Below, piece by piece: positions 19,779 through 27,915 of a stretch of DNA of 64,000 nt. The position numbers and the translations under genes are program-made. Below the pieces are notes generated by a model, which did not search any database, had not been told where the DNA came from, and worked only from the letters and a program-made list of their open reading frames with translations. The stretch is from [Flexibacter] sp. ATCC 35208. Its GTDB lineage: Bacteria > Bacteroidota > Bacteroidia > Chitinophagales > Chitinophagaceae. The DNA lies in assembly GCF_001975825.1 (NCBI RefSeq), contig NZ_MTKN01000016.1, positions 1-64,000 of the forward strand. Reading direction: 5' to 3'. Numbering within the stretch: the first letter of the stretch is position 1; each line of letters starts with the position of its first letter.

Positions 19779-20624
19779 CTAGAAATTAATTCTGGAAACT
19801 GCAATGATCACTAAAGATAATACAGAGGTCAGGATAGATATGTTTCTCACCTGTGACATGTCAGTCGAATTTACCTTAGATTTATTAGGCTCAACATATA
19901 CCACATCTCCCTGGTGCAAATAGAAGTATGGAGAAGAAAACAATTTACTATCATTCAGATTAAAACGTACGAAATCCTTTTTACCATTGTTATCTCTTAT
20001 CAGCAGGACATTTTCTCTTTTGCCATAAATGGTCAGATCACCGGCCATTCCGATCGCATCCAAGATACTTACTTTTTCATTCGGCATTATATATGCGGAT
20101 GGTCTTGCTACTTCTCCAAGTATAGTGATTTTAAAATTTGCGAAACGTACATTTACAACCGGATCTTTATAATACTGTTCTGCACCGTTCCTGATTTCGT
20201 CTCTGACGAGGTCTGTAGATTTACCGGCTACCATTACTTTCCCGATGATGGGAAGTAAAACGTACCCGTTTTTATCTACCAGGTAACCGTTAGGTACAGT
20301 GGTGTTTACTGTAGGAACCCCGGGGATGGCTGCCGGACTAGTACCATTGGCAGTAAAAATAGGACTGCTCTGATTCATCATAGATGTAGCGCCAGCATCT
20401 AGGGTCTGTATGGTAACTTGCAGTATATCATCTGGCTGGATAACGGGAGTCACGAAAGTGGCCAGCTCAATACTTCTTTGTTTGATTGTATCGGGAATAT
20501 CTTTGAAGTACGTAACATTTTTAGGAGAGGAACATGAAAATAGGCAAAGTATGACAATACATCCTATCCACAAATATCTAATAGGGCTATATTGTTGTAT
20601 CCCTTCCTTTTTAATTAAATTCAT
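19779..20624 (-). CDS. wza: Polysaccharide export lipoprotein (Wza-like)
   Basis: A 281-residue lipoprotein. The N-terminus is a type II signal with lipobox LFSC and lipid-bearing Cys31. Then come the polysaccharide export domain (DDILQVTIQTLD, then GYLVDKNGYVLLPIIGKV) and an SLBB domain (ITILGEVARPSAYIMPNEKV). A C-terminal hydrophobic helix (ISILTSVLSLVIIAVSRINF) is usual in Bacteroidota Wza proteins. It would form the outer-membrane exit pore and contact Wzc, whose gene follows directly. Confidence 0.93.
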   Translation of the reverse strand: MNLIKKEGIQQYSPIRYLWIGCIVILCLFSCSSPKNVTYFKDIPDTIKQRSIELATFVTPVIQPDDILQVTIQTLDAGATSMMNQSSPIFTANGTSPAAIPGVPTVNTTVPNGYLVDKNGYVLLPIIGKVMVAGKSTDLVRDEIRNGAEQYYKDPVVNVRFANFKITILGEVARPSAYIMPNEKVSILDAIGMAGDLTIYGKRENVLLIRDNNGKKDFVRFNLNDSKLFSSPYFYLHQGDVVYVEPNKSKVNSTDMSQVRNISILTSVLSLVIIAVSRINF

Positions 20625-20686
20625 TTATATAAATAATTGTTTTAAGAATGATGATTCCGCAATAAACACTTTTTGTGTCTGCAAAC

Positions 20687-22624
20687 TTAGGATAATTTTA
20701 TTTTATCTTTATCCAACTGCTCGTATGTGGAGTTTTTACTAATAAACTCGGGGACCAATTGCTTCATGAGTGCCACTGTGGGTGTTATGTAGTGTTTATT
20801 AGCGGATTCTATCAGTTGTTCAATTCTTGCATTCACCTCAGCAAAATCGTACTCTCTTACCTTTGCTATCATGATCTTTTCATGATAAGTGCTTACTGTA
20901 TTTTCAGAATTATTAAGTAGTTCTTCATATAATTTTTCTCCCGGACGGAGGCCAGTATATACGATCTGGATGTCTTTCCCGGGTTCGTGACCACTCATCT
21001 GGATCATTTTCCTGGCCAGGTGAGCTATTTTTACAGGCTGTCCCATGTCGAACACGAAGATTTCACCTCCCTGTCCCATTGCTCCGGCTTCCAGTACGAG
21101 CTGACATGCTTCTGGAATGGTCATGAAATAACGTGTAATTTCGGGATGTGTTACCGTAAGAGGTCCACCTTTCTCTAGTTGCTGTTTGAAGCGCGGAATA
21201 ACACTTCCATTAGAACCAAGTACATTTCCGAACCTGGTGGTGATGAACCGGGTAGGCCGATGACCATATACGGGACCGGTCTTTTTGTACTGCTTGTGCA
21301 TGTGATGGTTGAAAGATTGGGTAAAAATCTCGGCGATTCTTTTGGAGGCCCCCATCACATTGGTAGGATTAACAGCCTTATCGGTAGATACTGTCACAAA
21401 CTTTTCAACGCCAAAATCTGCAGATAGCTCAGCCAATATCTTGGTGCCTAATACGTTATTAATGACGGCGACAGACGGGTTCTTTTCCATCATGGGTACA
21501 TGCTTGTAAGCTGCTGCGTGGTACACCATGGTAGGCTCATATACCTCAAAAAGCTGTTGCATGCGATTCTTATCGCATACGTTTGCAATAAAAGGAATGA
21601 TTGTAACCTTATTATACATCATGTCCTGGAGTTCCAGTTCCAATTCATGCAATGGAGATTCTGCTTTATCACAGAGAATAAGTACAGCAGGCTCCAGTTT
21701 TACCAGCTGGCGGACCAGTTCGCTACCAATGGATCCAGCGGCACCGGTCACCAGAATTGATTTCCTTTGGGCCTCTTTTCTCACCTGTTCATTATTGATT
21801 TTGATCACAGAACGGTCCAGGAGGTCTTCTATTTTAATATCCTGTAGTTGATTAGAATTCCATCCAGAGGCAATCCATCTGTTTACAGGTAAAACTTTCT
21901 GAATTTTGATATCAAGAGCGAGACAGTTGTCTACCAGGTTATTTAACAGTTGTGGATCCATGGCTTCTTCGGAAATAAGGAGGAGTCTAATTTTCTCCTG
22001 AGAGACCAGTTTTTCCAAAGAAGCCCTGCTTGTAGCATAGATAGGCAACCCTTCCAATCGTTTTCCGGCGCGGGTCAGTTTATCATCAAGAAATCCACAG
22101 ATCCGAATACTGCCAGAGGAGTCTTCACTGATGGCTTTGCGGACCATGAGGCCAGAATAGCCCGCGTTGTAGATAACCGCTTTGGTCTTATGGATAGTTC
22201 CGTAATGAGCATAGTAGTTAAAAGCCCATTTTGCGAATAACCGATAAGATAAAAGTAAAGAGATACTGATAAAGAAATTAATGAGGATGATGGATAATGG
22301 GAACATGATACCAGTGCTGTAGCGTACAGCAGCATAGTTCACAGAAAAATAGATTAAACTTCCAAATACCCCCATTCCCGATATTCTGCTTACATCGGAC
22401 ATGCTGGTATAACGAACAATACCAGTGTAAGTACGAAATATCAGTGATGATAACAAATTCGTACACAGCACTACCACCATGATATCTTTAATGGGGTAGT
22501 GGCTAAAATCTTCGAGGTTAAAATTGAGCCTTAGCAAATATGCAAGGTTCATAGCAACAATAGAACACCCGAGGTCTAATAGCAATATCAGCCAGGACGG
22601 GGTTATCCAAGATCTCTTAGTCAT
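20687..22624 (-). CDS. Membrane-bound nucleotide-sugar 4,6-dehydratase (PglF/CapD/WbpM-like)
   Basis: A 645-residue protein and the first gene of the operon. Four N-terminal membrane helices (about residues 10-125) are followed by a CoA-binding-like Rossmann domain and the catalytic SDR domain starting with SILVTGAAGSIGSELVRQL (about residue 290). In the active site, YKHVPMMEKNP and the STDKAVNPTNVMGASK segment replace the usual Tyr of SDR enzymes, as known for PglF/WbpM. It converts UDP-GlcNAc to UDP-4-keto-6-deoxy-GlcNAc, the first step toward bacillosamine-type sugars. With PglE-, PglD- and PglC-like proteins it forms a full set at the two ends of one operon. Confidence 0.92.
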   Translation of the reverse strand: MTKRSWITPSWLILLLDLGCSIVAMNLAYLLRLNFNLEDFSHYPIKDIMVVVLCTNLLSSLIFRTYTGIVRYTSMSDVSRISGMGVFGSLIYFSVNYAAVRYSTGIMFPLSIILINFFISISLLLSYRLFAKWAFNYYAHYGTIHKTKAVIYNAGYSGLMVRKAISEDSSGSIRICGFLDDKLTRAGKRLEGLPIYATSRASLEKLVSQEKIRLLLISEEAMDPQLLNNLVDNCLALDIKIQKVLPVNRWIASGWNSNQLQDIKIEDLLDRSVIKINNEQVRKEAQRKSILVTGAAGSIGSELVRQLVKLEPAVLILCDKAESPLHELELELQDMMYNKVTIIPFIANVCDKNRMQQLFEVYEPTMVYHAAAYKHVPMMEKNPSVAVINNVLGTKILAELSADFGVEKFVTVSTDKAVNPTNVMGASKRIAEIFTQSFNHHMHKQYKKTGPVYGHRPTRFITTRFGNVLGSNGSVIPRFKQQLEKGGPLTVTHPEITRYFMTIPEACQLVLEAGAMGQGGEIFVFDMGQPVKIAHLARKMIQMSGHEPGKDIQIVYTGLRPGEKLYEELLNNSENTVSTYHEKIMIAKVREYDFAEVNARIEQLIESANKHYITPTVALMKQLVPEFISKNSTYEQLDKDKIKLS

Positions 22625-23511
22625 CGAATTAATTAGATAAGGTTAAAACTGTATCAGTGATTCATAATTATTCCAATCGTTATTACTTACCCTTATAACT
22701 TGTTTATGTCATTTGAGATAAACAGCATGCAAATAAATACATAATATTAGCTTTTGCGTAAAGAATAAGTAATTATGATCAGATGTTTTTTTATTTCATA
22801 CATCACGCTCAATATATATTTAAATCAGTTGCAAACCATTAAAAACCAACAATAAATACTTGCCGCTCAGTCCGAAAGGATTATTATAGGCCCTGCTGAA
22901 TAATTGCTGCGAAAAAGGAGTGGAAAAGCCTTCTAATGTCAACTGTTTTGCAGGTGTGTACCGTATCATGGCTGCATGGTTTTGGAGACGAATCTTTCAA
23001 TACAGAAACACTTCTTTATCAAAAAGGATGCCATATAATATTAATTAACAACACTTTAATACTTATTCAGCAGACCCTACTATAGGAAGCAACTTAATCT
23101 ATAAAAAAATACGCATTTATACGTATCACATTCCAATCGGCCTCACTTGGCAACTCACTACCAACCTAACACAAAGTGAATGCTTCAAAAGGTTGCAATT
23201 AAAATTATGATATTAGTGTGTCAAAACATTCGCCTAAATTGAATATATATGTTTGGAGATTGAATAAACTCTAAAGAAAGTTACTTAGAATAGATTCCCA
23301 TTCACCACAATTATCGGGAGTTAGATTAATCACTCAAACAATATACCAATTCAAGTAATTAGTATATAGTCTTTCCAGATTGAATAACAATTTTTATAGA
23401 AGATTGTTTTCATAAAAGCTGAAAATAATTTATTAAAGCAGCAATATATTCAATATATTCACCATATTAACAATCAAAGTTTTGGGGGCGCATTTTAGGA
23501 GATGGGAAAAG
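22625..23511. other. 887-base gap upstream of the polysaccharide operon
   Basis: This AT-rich stretch must hold the promoter of the 15-gene minus-strand operon, but I could not pick an exact TAnnTTTG box close to the start at 22624. The only coding trace is a transposase relic (22820-22969). The rest shows no convincing ORF, tRNA or hairpin. No NusG/UpxY-type antiterminator gene is present next to the operon. Confidence 0.5.
22820..22969 (-). pseudogene. Transposase N-terminal relic (IS1182/IS5-like)
   Basis: A 49-codon frame that begins MIRYTPAKQLTLEGFSTPFS. This matches the conserved N-terminus of IS1182/DUF772-type transposases, in which M-x-YTP-x-xQL is followed by a TPF motif. After about 25 residues the similarity stops, and the frame ends with LLLVFNGLQLI and a stop. 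The expected NRWVKL segment is absent, so the gene is an inactive fragment. The rest of the element was not found nearby. Confidence 0.55.
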
Positions 23512-23712
23512 TCATTCCCTATGCCATACATATGATTTCTTGAAACATTTGTAACAAATATATCTTCTAAGTGGAAATACCCCCAATAAATATTTAACGA
23601 TAAAACCTCTTGGAACTCTGTCTTCCAGAATTCCCCCTTTACATCTGGGACAACGATGTACTTTTTTGGTAGCAGCACTTTCGGGAACTGCTGCTTGATG
23701 ATTCTGATTCAT
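23512..23712 (-). CDS. Small zinc-ribbon protein
   Basis: A 66-residue protein with two Cys pairs, HRCPRCKGG (about residues 19-27) and YICYKC (about 51-56), the layout of a small zinc ribbon. Basic residues lie between and after them. Short Bacteroidota proteins of this pattern are common and uncharacterised. It is alone, with long non-coding DNA on both sides. The overlapping frame at 23433-23678 lacks this pattern and is rejected. Function is unknown; nucleic acid binding is only a guess. Confidence 0.6.
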   Translation of the reverse strand: MNQNHQAAVPESAATKKVHRCPRCKGGILEDRVPRGFIVKYLLGVFPLRRYICYKCFKKSYVWHRE

Positions 23713-24161
23713 AGTTTAATTAGTAAGTTGTGTACATATAACCCTGGTGGTTATTGGTAAAAACGACGACATCCGTTCTACCGATAGCCTTCACATCAGA
23801 TGGTTAAAATTTTTTAAGGAGGGAAAGTAGTTGTAGTGATCATGTGCTTGTACACCAAAATTAATACTATCGTTGGTAAAAAAGCAATAATGATTTGTTA
23901 ATAGGTAGTTTCCACCTATTGAAGTATCAATTACGGCTACATATAAACGAAAATGCATGCATAAGGATCAAAAATTAATGGCCAGAAGTGTGTAATGCCT
24001 GTTTGTCCAATCGATCTATTCAACTAGACCAATATAACATTACTAGAACAATAATTATGCAAAATATGTTCACCAGCATATATATATTATATAACCATAT
24101 CATAGTTTCGCCATACACGTATATATACGCAACATGAGGGAAGTTTTAGTATTTTGGAGGT
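23713..24161. promoter_or_regulatory. 449-base control region between zinc-ribbon and GntR genes
   Basis: The two genes are divergent, so both promoters should lie here. Visible elements are an inverted repeat AATAGGT-N7-ACCTATT (23900-23920) and the palindrome at 24118-24129. TTTTGGAGG stands directly before the GntR start codon and includes a rare strong Shine-Dalgarno-like GGAGG, though only one base from the ATG. No ORF of note is present. Confidence 0.45.
24118..24129. promoter_or_regulatory. Palindromic candidate operator CGTATATATACG
   Basis: A perfect 12-bp palindrome 32 bases upstream of the GntR-family start codon. Palindromes of the GTATATATAC kind are typical GntR-family operators, so autoregulation is a reasonable inference. 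It is short and AT-rich, so chance is possible. Confidence 0.45.
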
Positions 24162-25178
24162 ATGAAAGGGCTGAAACTTGATACCAGTAGCAAAATTCCC
24201 GTTTATCAGCAGATTGTACATTCTATTATGGCAGCCGTGAGAGATGGCATATTGAAGCGCGACCAGCAAATTCCATCTATTAATGAATTAAGTGAAGAAT
24301 ACCTGTTATCACGTGGAACTGTGGAGAAGGCGTACAATGAACTGAGGGATAAGAAAGTAATTATATCAGTAAAAGGTAAAGGGTATTTTATAAATCGGAC
24401 CGATGTCACCATCCCTTTACGGGTGTTACTCTTATTTAATAAAATCAGCAACTATAAAAAACAATTATATAATGCATTTGTACATGCATTAGGAAATAAT
24501 GTATTTGTAGACCTCCATATTCATCATCACAGTGTGACTTTGTTCGAGAACCTGATGAACAACCGGATCGGTGACTATGATTATTATGTGATCATGCCGC
24601 ATTTTTATGAGCAGCCGGAAAAAGTACTTGAGATTATACAGCGGATACCAGCAGATCAACTGATATTATTAGATAAGGACCTCCCCGGGTTGAGAGGGAA
24701 GTATGGTATCGTATATCAGAATTTTGAGAAGGATATATATGCTTCATTGACAGATGCTTTACCTCAATTAAAGAAGTACGACAGGTTGGTGTATGTGAAC
24801 CCCGGCATGACACCTTACCCTGAGGAGATTAAAATGGGGTTCCAGTATTTCTGCAGGATGAATGATTTTAATTATTCGGTGATAGAAGGAGTCGAGTTAG
24901 ATACCCCGGTCGTAAAAGGACAGGCATATGTGATTATTGAGGAAACGGACCTGGTCAATCTGGTGAAAATTTGCCGCAATCAGGGATTGTCAATTGGAAA
25001 GGATGTGGGGATTGTTAGCTACAATGAGACGCTTTTAAAAGAGATATTATTAGATGGTATAACAGTTATTTCCACAGACCATGATGAGATGGGCAAGGCA
25101 GCAGCGAAAATGATATCAGGAAAAAAGATGGAGGTAGTGAAGAATGAGTTCAGGTTAATCATGAGGGGGAGTTTGTAA
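24162..25178 (+). CDS. GntR-family regulator with periplasmic-binding-protein-fold sensor domain
   Basis: A 338-residue regulator. The N-terminal winged helix (residues about 8-75) has PVYQQIVHSIMAAVRDG, LSEEYLLSRGTVEKAYNEL and VKGKGYFI, the GntR signature. The rest is a LacI-like ligand-binding domain with DYYVIMPHF, LILLDKDLPG and VGIVSYNETLLKEILL. This hybrid architecture is known in Bacteroidota sugar regulators such as the fucose and arabinose regulators. The ligand is probably a sugar but no sugar genes adjoin it. The rhamnose operon in this window has no regulator of its own nearby, so a link is possible but unproven. Confidence 0.85.
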   Translation: MKGLKLDTSSKIPVYQQIVHSIMAAVRDGILKRDQQIPSINELSEEYLLSRGTVEKAYNELRDKKVIISVKGKGYFINRTDVTIPLRVLLLFNKISNYKKQLYNAFVHALGNNVFVDLHIHHHSVTLFENLMNNRIGDYDYYVIMPHFYEQPEKVLEIIQRIPADQLILLDKDLPGLRGKYGIVYQNFEKDIYASLTDALPQLKKYDRLVYVNPGMTPYPEEIKMGFQYFCRMNDFNYSVIEGVELDTPVVKGQAYVIIEETDLVNLVKICRNQGLSIGKDVGIVSYNETLLKEILLDGITVISTDHDEMGKAAAKMISGKKMEVVKNEFRLIMRGSL

Positions 25179-25190
25179 GCCTGAAAACCC

Positions 25191-25796
25191 CTATGGATTT
25201 TCCATGTACTCTCCTAACTGAGTGACGATACTATCTCCGGAATTTTTCAATGATGCAATGATTCTTTTTCTTTCTTCATCTGTTTTATTCTGACTGAGTT
25301 TCTTTTTGCCTTGTAATGTCGTAACGACTATTTCAAAAGCGACAATGCCATTCGCCATTTTGTACCTGAATGTCTCCGACAGTTCATTCCACTGTGCCAT
25401 ATACCCCGGTTCATAATCCTTGATTGCTGCTTCCAGCATTGCCATGACGGTTTCCTTTTCATTAATAATATTTGCCTTCCCATAAGCATGCACAGACAAA
25501 TAATTCCAGGTAGGAACCGATTGCAGACTATCATAATTAGTGGGAGAAATATACGCATGCGGCTCAGAGAAAATAACTAAATTCTGTTGCACGGTTATCG
25601 CCTGCCATTGCTTATTTGCCTTCGCAATATGTGCGGTAAGGATTAGCTGATCCGCTCTCATCTCTGCATGAAAAGGCAGGTGGGTGGCAACAGGTATACC
25701 TTCAATATTCGTTATCATCGTTCCAAAGCTATACCGCTGAATGAAGGACAGGATTTCAGCAGGGTTATCCATGAGATTATCGTGTGGTATATACAT
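25191..25796 (-). CDS. PaiB-like FMN-binding protein
   Basis: A 201-residue protein of the FMN-binding negative transcriptional regulator family. It has YIPHDNLMDNPAEILSFIQ and GIPVATHLPF at the N-terminus and the split-barrel segment TWNYLSVHAYGKANII in the middle. In Bacillus, PaiB affects sporulation and protease genes, but most homologues are uncharacterised and may be flavin-dependent enzymes. It is divergent from the Crp-like gene. On the minus strand CCTTTGCATT stands directly before its ATG, which suggests a near-leaderless mRNA. Confidence 0.88.
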   Translation of the reverse strand: MYIPHDNLMDNPAEILSFIQRYSFGTMITNIEGIPVATHLPFHAEMRADQLILTAHIAKANKQWQAITVQQNLVIFSEPHAYISPTNYDSLQSVPTWNYLSVHAYGKANIINEKETVMAMLEAAIKDYEPGYMAQWNELSETFRYKMANGIVAFEIVVTTLQGKKKLSQNKTDEERKRIIASLKNSGDSIVTQLGEYMENP

Positions 25797-25869
25797 AATG
25801 CAAAGGTGTAATTTTTTAGCCGATCAGCAGGGGGCCAGCGGGGAAATAAGTAATAGTCCAGAGAATATT

Positions 25870-25877
25870 TACTTTTG
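25870..25877 (+). promoter_or_regulatory. Bacteroidota -7 box of the Crp-like gene
   Basis: TACTTTTG matches the Bacteroidota consensus TAnnTTTG exactly and ends 7 bases before the ATG at 25885. Transcription would begin at or next to the start codon. A clear -33 TTTG was not found, so support is moderate. Confidence 0.45.
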
Positions 25878-25884
25878 CATCATT

Positions 25885-26445
25885 ATGACCTTAACTGAAA
25901 TTATACATCGGATTCATCCAATGCCTCCTGAAGCGGTCGAAAAACTACTGGCTATAGCAGAAGTGGTGTCTCTTCCTAAATACCACCTGCTGTTCAGGGC
26001 AGATAAGATAGATCATAATTTGTATTTTATTAAGAAAGGTATTGTCCGGGCTTTTACAGAAAAAGAAGACACAAGCATTACCTTCTTTTTTGGTATGGAA
26101 GGCGACCCGGTGCTGTCAATGAAAAGCTATGTGAGTAAGGAGAAGAGCTATGAAGATATCGAATTACTGGAAGATAGTGAATTGTATCATTTTGATGGTG
26201 CCTTACTGGAAACACTCTATCTTCAGGACATTCATATTGCCAATTGGGGAAGAAAACTGGCGGAGATTGAACTGGCAAGAACAGAGGTAAGACTAATAGC
26301 CAGGCAGTTCAGAACAGCAGCCGAAAGGTATGCAGATCTAATGCAGGATACCCCGGAACTGCTCAGAAGGGTATCATTGGGACACATTGCGTCTTATCTT
26401 GGAATTACGCAGGTGAGTTTGAGCAGGATAAGAACGAAACAGTAG
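25885..26445 (+). CDS. Crp/Fnr-family regulator
   Basis: The start at 25885 is chosen because it gives the standard N-terminus MTLTEIIHRIHPMPPEAVEK. An upstream in-frame start would overlap the divergent PaiB gene. The product has 186 residues. Residues about 20-120 form a cyclic-nucleotide-binding-type beta-roll (HLLFRADKIDHNLYFIKKGIVRAF). The C-terminal helix-turn-helix is LGHIASYLGITQVSLSRIRT. Bacteroidota proteins of this type often lack the cAMP-contacting Arg/Ser, and I do not see a clear cAMP motif. It may regulate the divergent PaiB gene or the Gdx-like exporter 75 bases downstream. Confidence 0.88.
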   Translation: MTLTEIIHRIHPMPPEAVEKLLAIAEVVSLPKYHLLFRADKIDHNLYFIKKGIVRAFTEKEDTSITFFFGMEGDPVLSMKSYVSKEKSYEDIELLEDSELYHFDGALLETLYLQDIHIANWGRKLAEIELARTEVRLIARQFRTAAERYADLMQDTPELLRRVSLGHIASYLGITQVSLSRIRTKQ

Positions 26446-26520
26446 ATGGTACCTGTTAATTGTCCTCTTTTTTATCATTTGTATAAAATATTCTCCCTCT
26501 CTCTTCAGACCTTTGCGACC

Positions 26521-26847
26521 ATGAATTGGATAATATTAGTTCTGGCGGGGTTATTAGAGACAGCCTTTACCTTTTGCTTAGGAAAAGCACAGGCTGCCAA
26601 CGGGTCTACTGCTTATAGCTGGTATACAGCGCTGGTGATAGCCATGGCTTTCAGTCTTGGGTTGCTGATGAAAGCCGCACAGACCATTCCTATTGGCACA
26701 GCCTATACTGTATGGACAGGGATTGGTACAGTATGTACGGTTTTAGTGGGGATCTTTGTATTCAAAGATCCGGTGAATACCTGGCGGATTGTATTTATTA
26801 CTTTACTGATTGGTTCTATTATTGGATTGAAAATAGTGGGAGAATGA
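26521..26847 (+). CDS. SMR-family exporter, Gdx/SugE-like
   Basis: A 108-residue small multidrug resistance family protein with four membrane helices. The essential glutamate is in LAGLLETAF (about residue 13). IPIGTAYTVWTGIGTVCTVLVG is the conserved third-helix region and matches the Gdx (SugE) subgroup closely, known to export guanidinium with proton exchange. It also carries the SugE-like end GSIIGLKIVG. The start at 26521 was chosen to begin with the first helix; CCTTTGC lies close upstream. No guanidine riboswitch is visible in the 75 bases between this gene and the Crp-like gene. Confidence 0.85.
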   Translation: MNWIILVLAGLLETAFTFCLGKAQAANGSTAYSWYTALVIAMAFSLGLLMKAAQTIPIGTAYTVWTGIGTVCTVLVGIFVFKDPVNTWRIVFITLLIGSIIGLKIVGE

Positions 26848-26866
26848 TCCTTTTCAGGATCATTCT
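26841..26866. terminator. Bidirectional terminator between gdx-like and GNAT genes
   Basis: AGAATGATCC (26841-26850) and GGATCATTCT (26857-26866) form a perfect 10-bp stem with a 6-base loop between convergent genes. The exporter's stop codon lies inside the left arm. Confidence 0.75.
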
Positions 26867-27367
26867 TTATAATGTCATATCAAATCTTAACTCTGTGAGT
26901 GGCTTGTCAAAAGCGGTCGAAAACTTCTCTCCTGTTTGTTTAAACCCAAATCTCGTATACAACGAAATTGCCGTTGCCTGTTCGGTGGTCGTCCACAAAT
27001 AAATATTCTTACACCCTGACGCTCTTGCGTAATTCATAAATTCTGCCATGAGATGCTTGCCTAATCCAATCCCTCTGTATTCCGGCAGGAATATAAAATA
27101 CCTGAATTGGATATCACTGTTTCTATGAAACCCAACCAGGGAACCTATTATTTTCCCTTCATGCTCACAAATCCAGACTTTATCTTTCGTAGGATCATAT
27201 TGATGCGCAAACTCTCCCAAACCATTCAGCACATATCCTTCAAAATTAATTCCATACCCCATTTCCTTTGCATACAGCATCGCATGCATGTAGGCCACAA
27301 AACCCAGGTCTCCGGGCTGTAAGTTATTTCTGATGGTGATATCGGCTAAACTAATTCCTGCATTCAT
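26867..27367 (-). CDS. GNAT-family N-acetyltransferase
   Basis: A 166-residue acetyltransferase. The acetyl-CoA loop is FLPEYRGIGLGKHLMAEFM (about residues 95-112), with the usual GNAT end strand IYLWTTTEQATAISLYTRFGF. It overlaps nothing and starts 11 bases after the MarR gene, so both form one operon. MarR-GNAT pairs and fusions are frequent, and the substrate is often a small amine or an antibiotic, but none can be assigned here. Confidence 0.88.
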   Translation of the reverse strand: MNAGISLADITIRNNLQPGDLGFVAYMHAMLYAKEMGYGINFEGYVLNGLGEFAHQYDPTKDKVWICEHEGKIIGSLVGFHRNSDIQFRYFIFLPEYRGIGLGKHLMAEFMNYARASGCKNIYLWTTTEQATAISLYTRFGFKQTGEKFSTAFDKPLTELRFDMTL

Positions 27368-27378
27368 GATTCTCCTGT

Positions 27379-27810
27379 TTATTGATTGTCTTGTAATATC
27401 GTTCTGATCGCCTGCATATGCGTAACCAGTTCCACTTGTTGTTGGGTATTCAGATGCGTTATCAATCCACTGATCTGGTCTTCTGCTGCCTTTGTCAGTT
27501 CTTCAAACAGCTTCTCCCCTTTTGCGGTTAGTGACAACACTGTAGCACGCCCATCCTGTTCTGAAGCCTTTCTGGTAATCACACCGTCTTTTTCCAGTTT
27601 TTTCAGGATCCTGCTCAGATAGCTCTTATCTATATCCATTGCAGACATGATATGGGAAGCCTGGGCTTCTCCGGCTGTATGGATCTCGTACATTATACGG
27701 ATTTCAGATAGAGAGTAAGCACTGTTGAGCAAATGCTTGTTTAACAGGCCGATAAGGTCTGTATAGAAGCGGTTGAATACGCGAATTTCCTGGATGGTTT
27801 TGGTAAACAT
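27379..27810 (-). CDS. MarR-family transcriptional regulator
   Basis: A 143-residue winged-helix regulator with the MarR pattern: helix SLSEIRIMYEIHTAGEA, recognition region IDKSYLSRILKKLEKDGVITR, and wing EQDGRATVLSLTAKG. MarR dimers bind palindromes. A 23-bp imperfect palindrome lies 20 bases upstream of its ATG, so autoregulation of this gene and the GNAT gene is likely. The effector is unknown. Confidence 0.9.
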   Translation of the reverse strand: MFTKTIQEIRVFNRFYTDLIGLLNKHLLNSAYSLSEIRIMYEIHTAGEAQASHIMSAMDIDKSYLSRILKKLEKDGVITRKASEQDGRATVLSLTAKGEKLFEELTKAAEDQISGLITHLNTQQQVELVTHMQAIRTILQDNQ

Positions 27811-27830
27811 GGTAGGGTAAAGATAACATA

Positions 27831-27853
27831 TTTAGTGGACGTTGTCTACTAAA
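27831..27853. promoter_or_regulatory. MarR operator palindrome
   Basis: TTTAGTGGAC-GTT-GTCTACTAAA is a 10-bp inverted repeat with one mismatch, 20 bases upstream of the MarR gene. The TAGTNGAC half site is of the kind bound by MarR-family dimers. Confidence 0.65.
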
Positions 27854-27915
27854 GTAAAAAACATCCTTCTAATAAGGAGATCACCAGTCCTTTCGGTACC
27901 TGACCATACCAGCGC

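Noticed and set aside
23433..23678. 81-codon minus-strand ORF
   Set aside because: It overlaps the zinc-ribbon gene in another frame and shows no Cys pairs or other pattern.
25741..25884. N-terminal extension of the Crp-like protein
   Set aside because: It overlaps the divergent PaiB gene and its translation is unlike Crp N-termini. The ATG at 25885 begins the domain.
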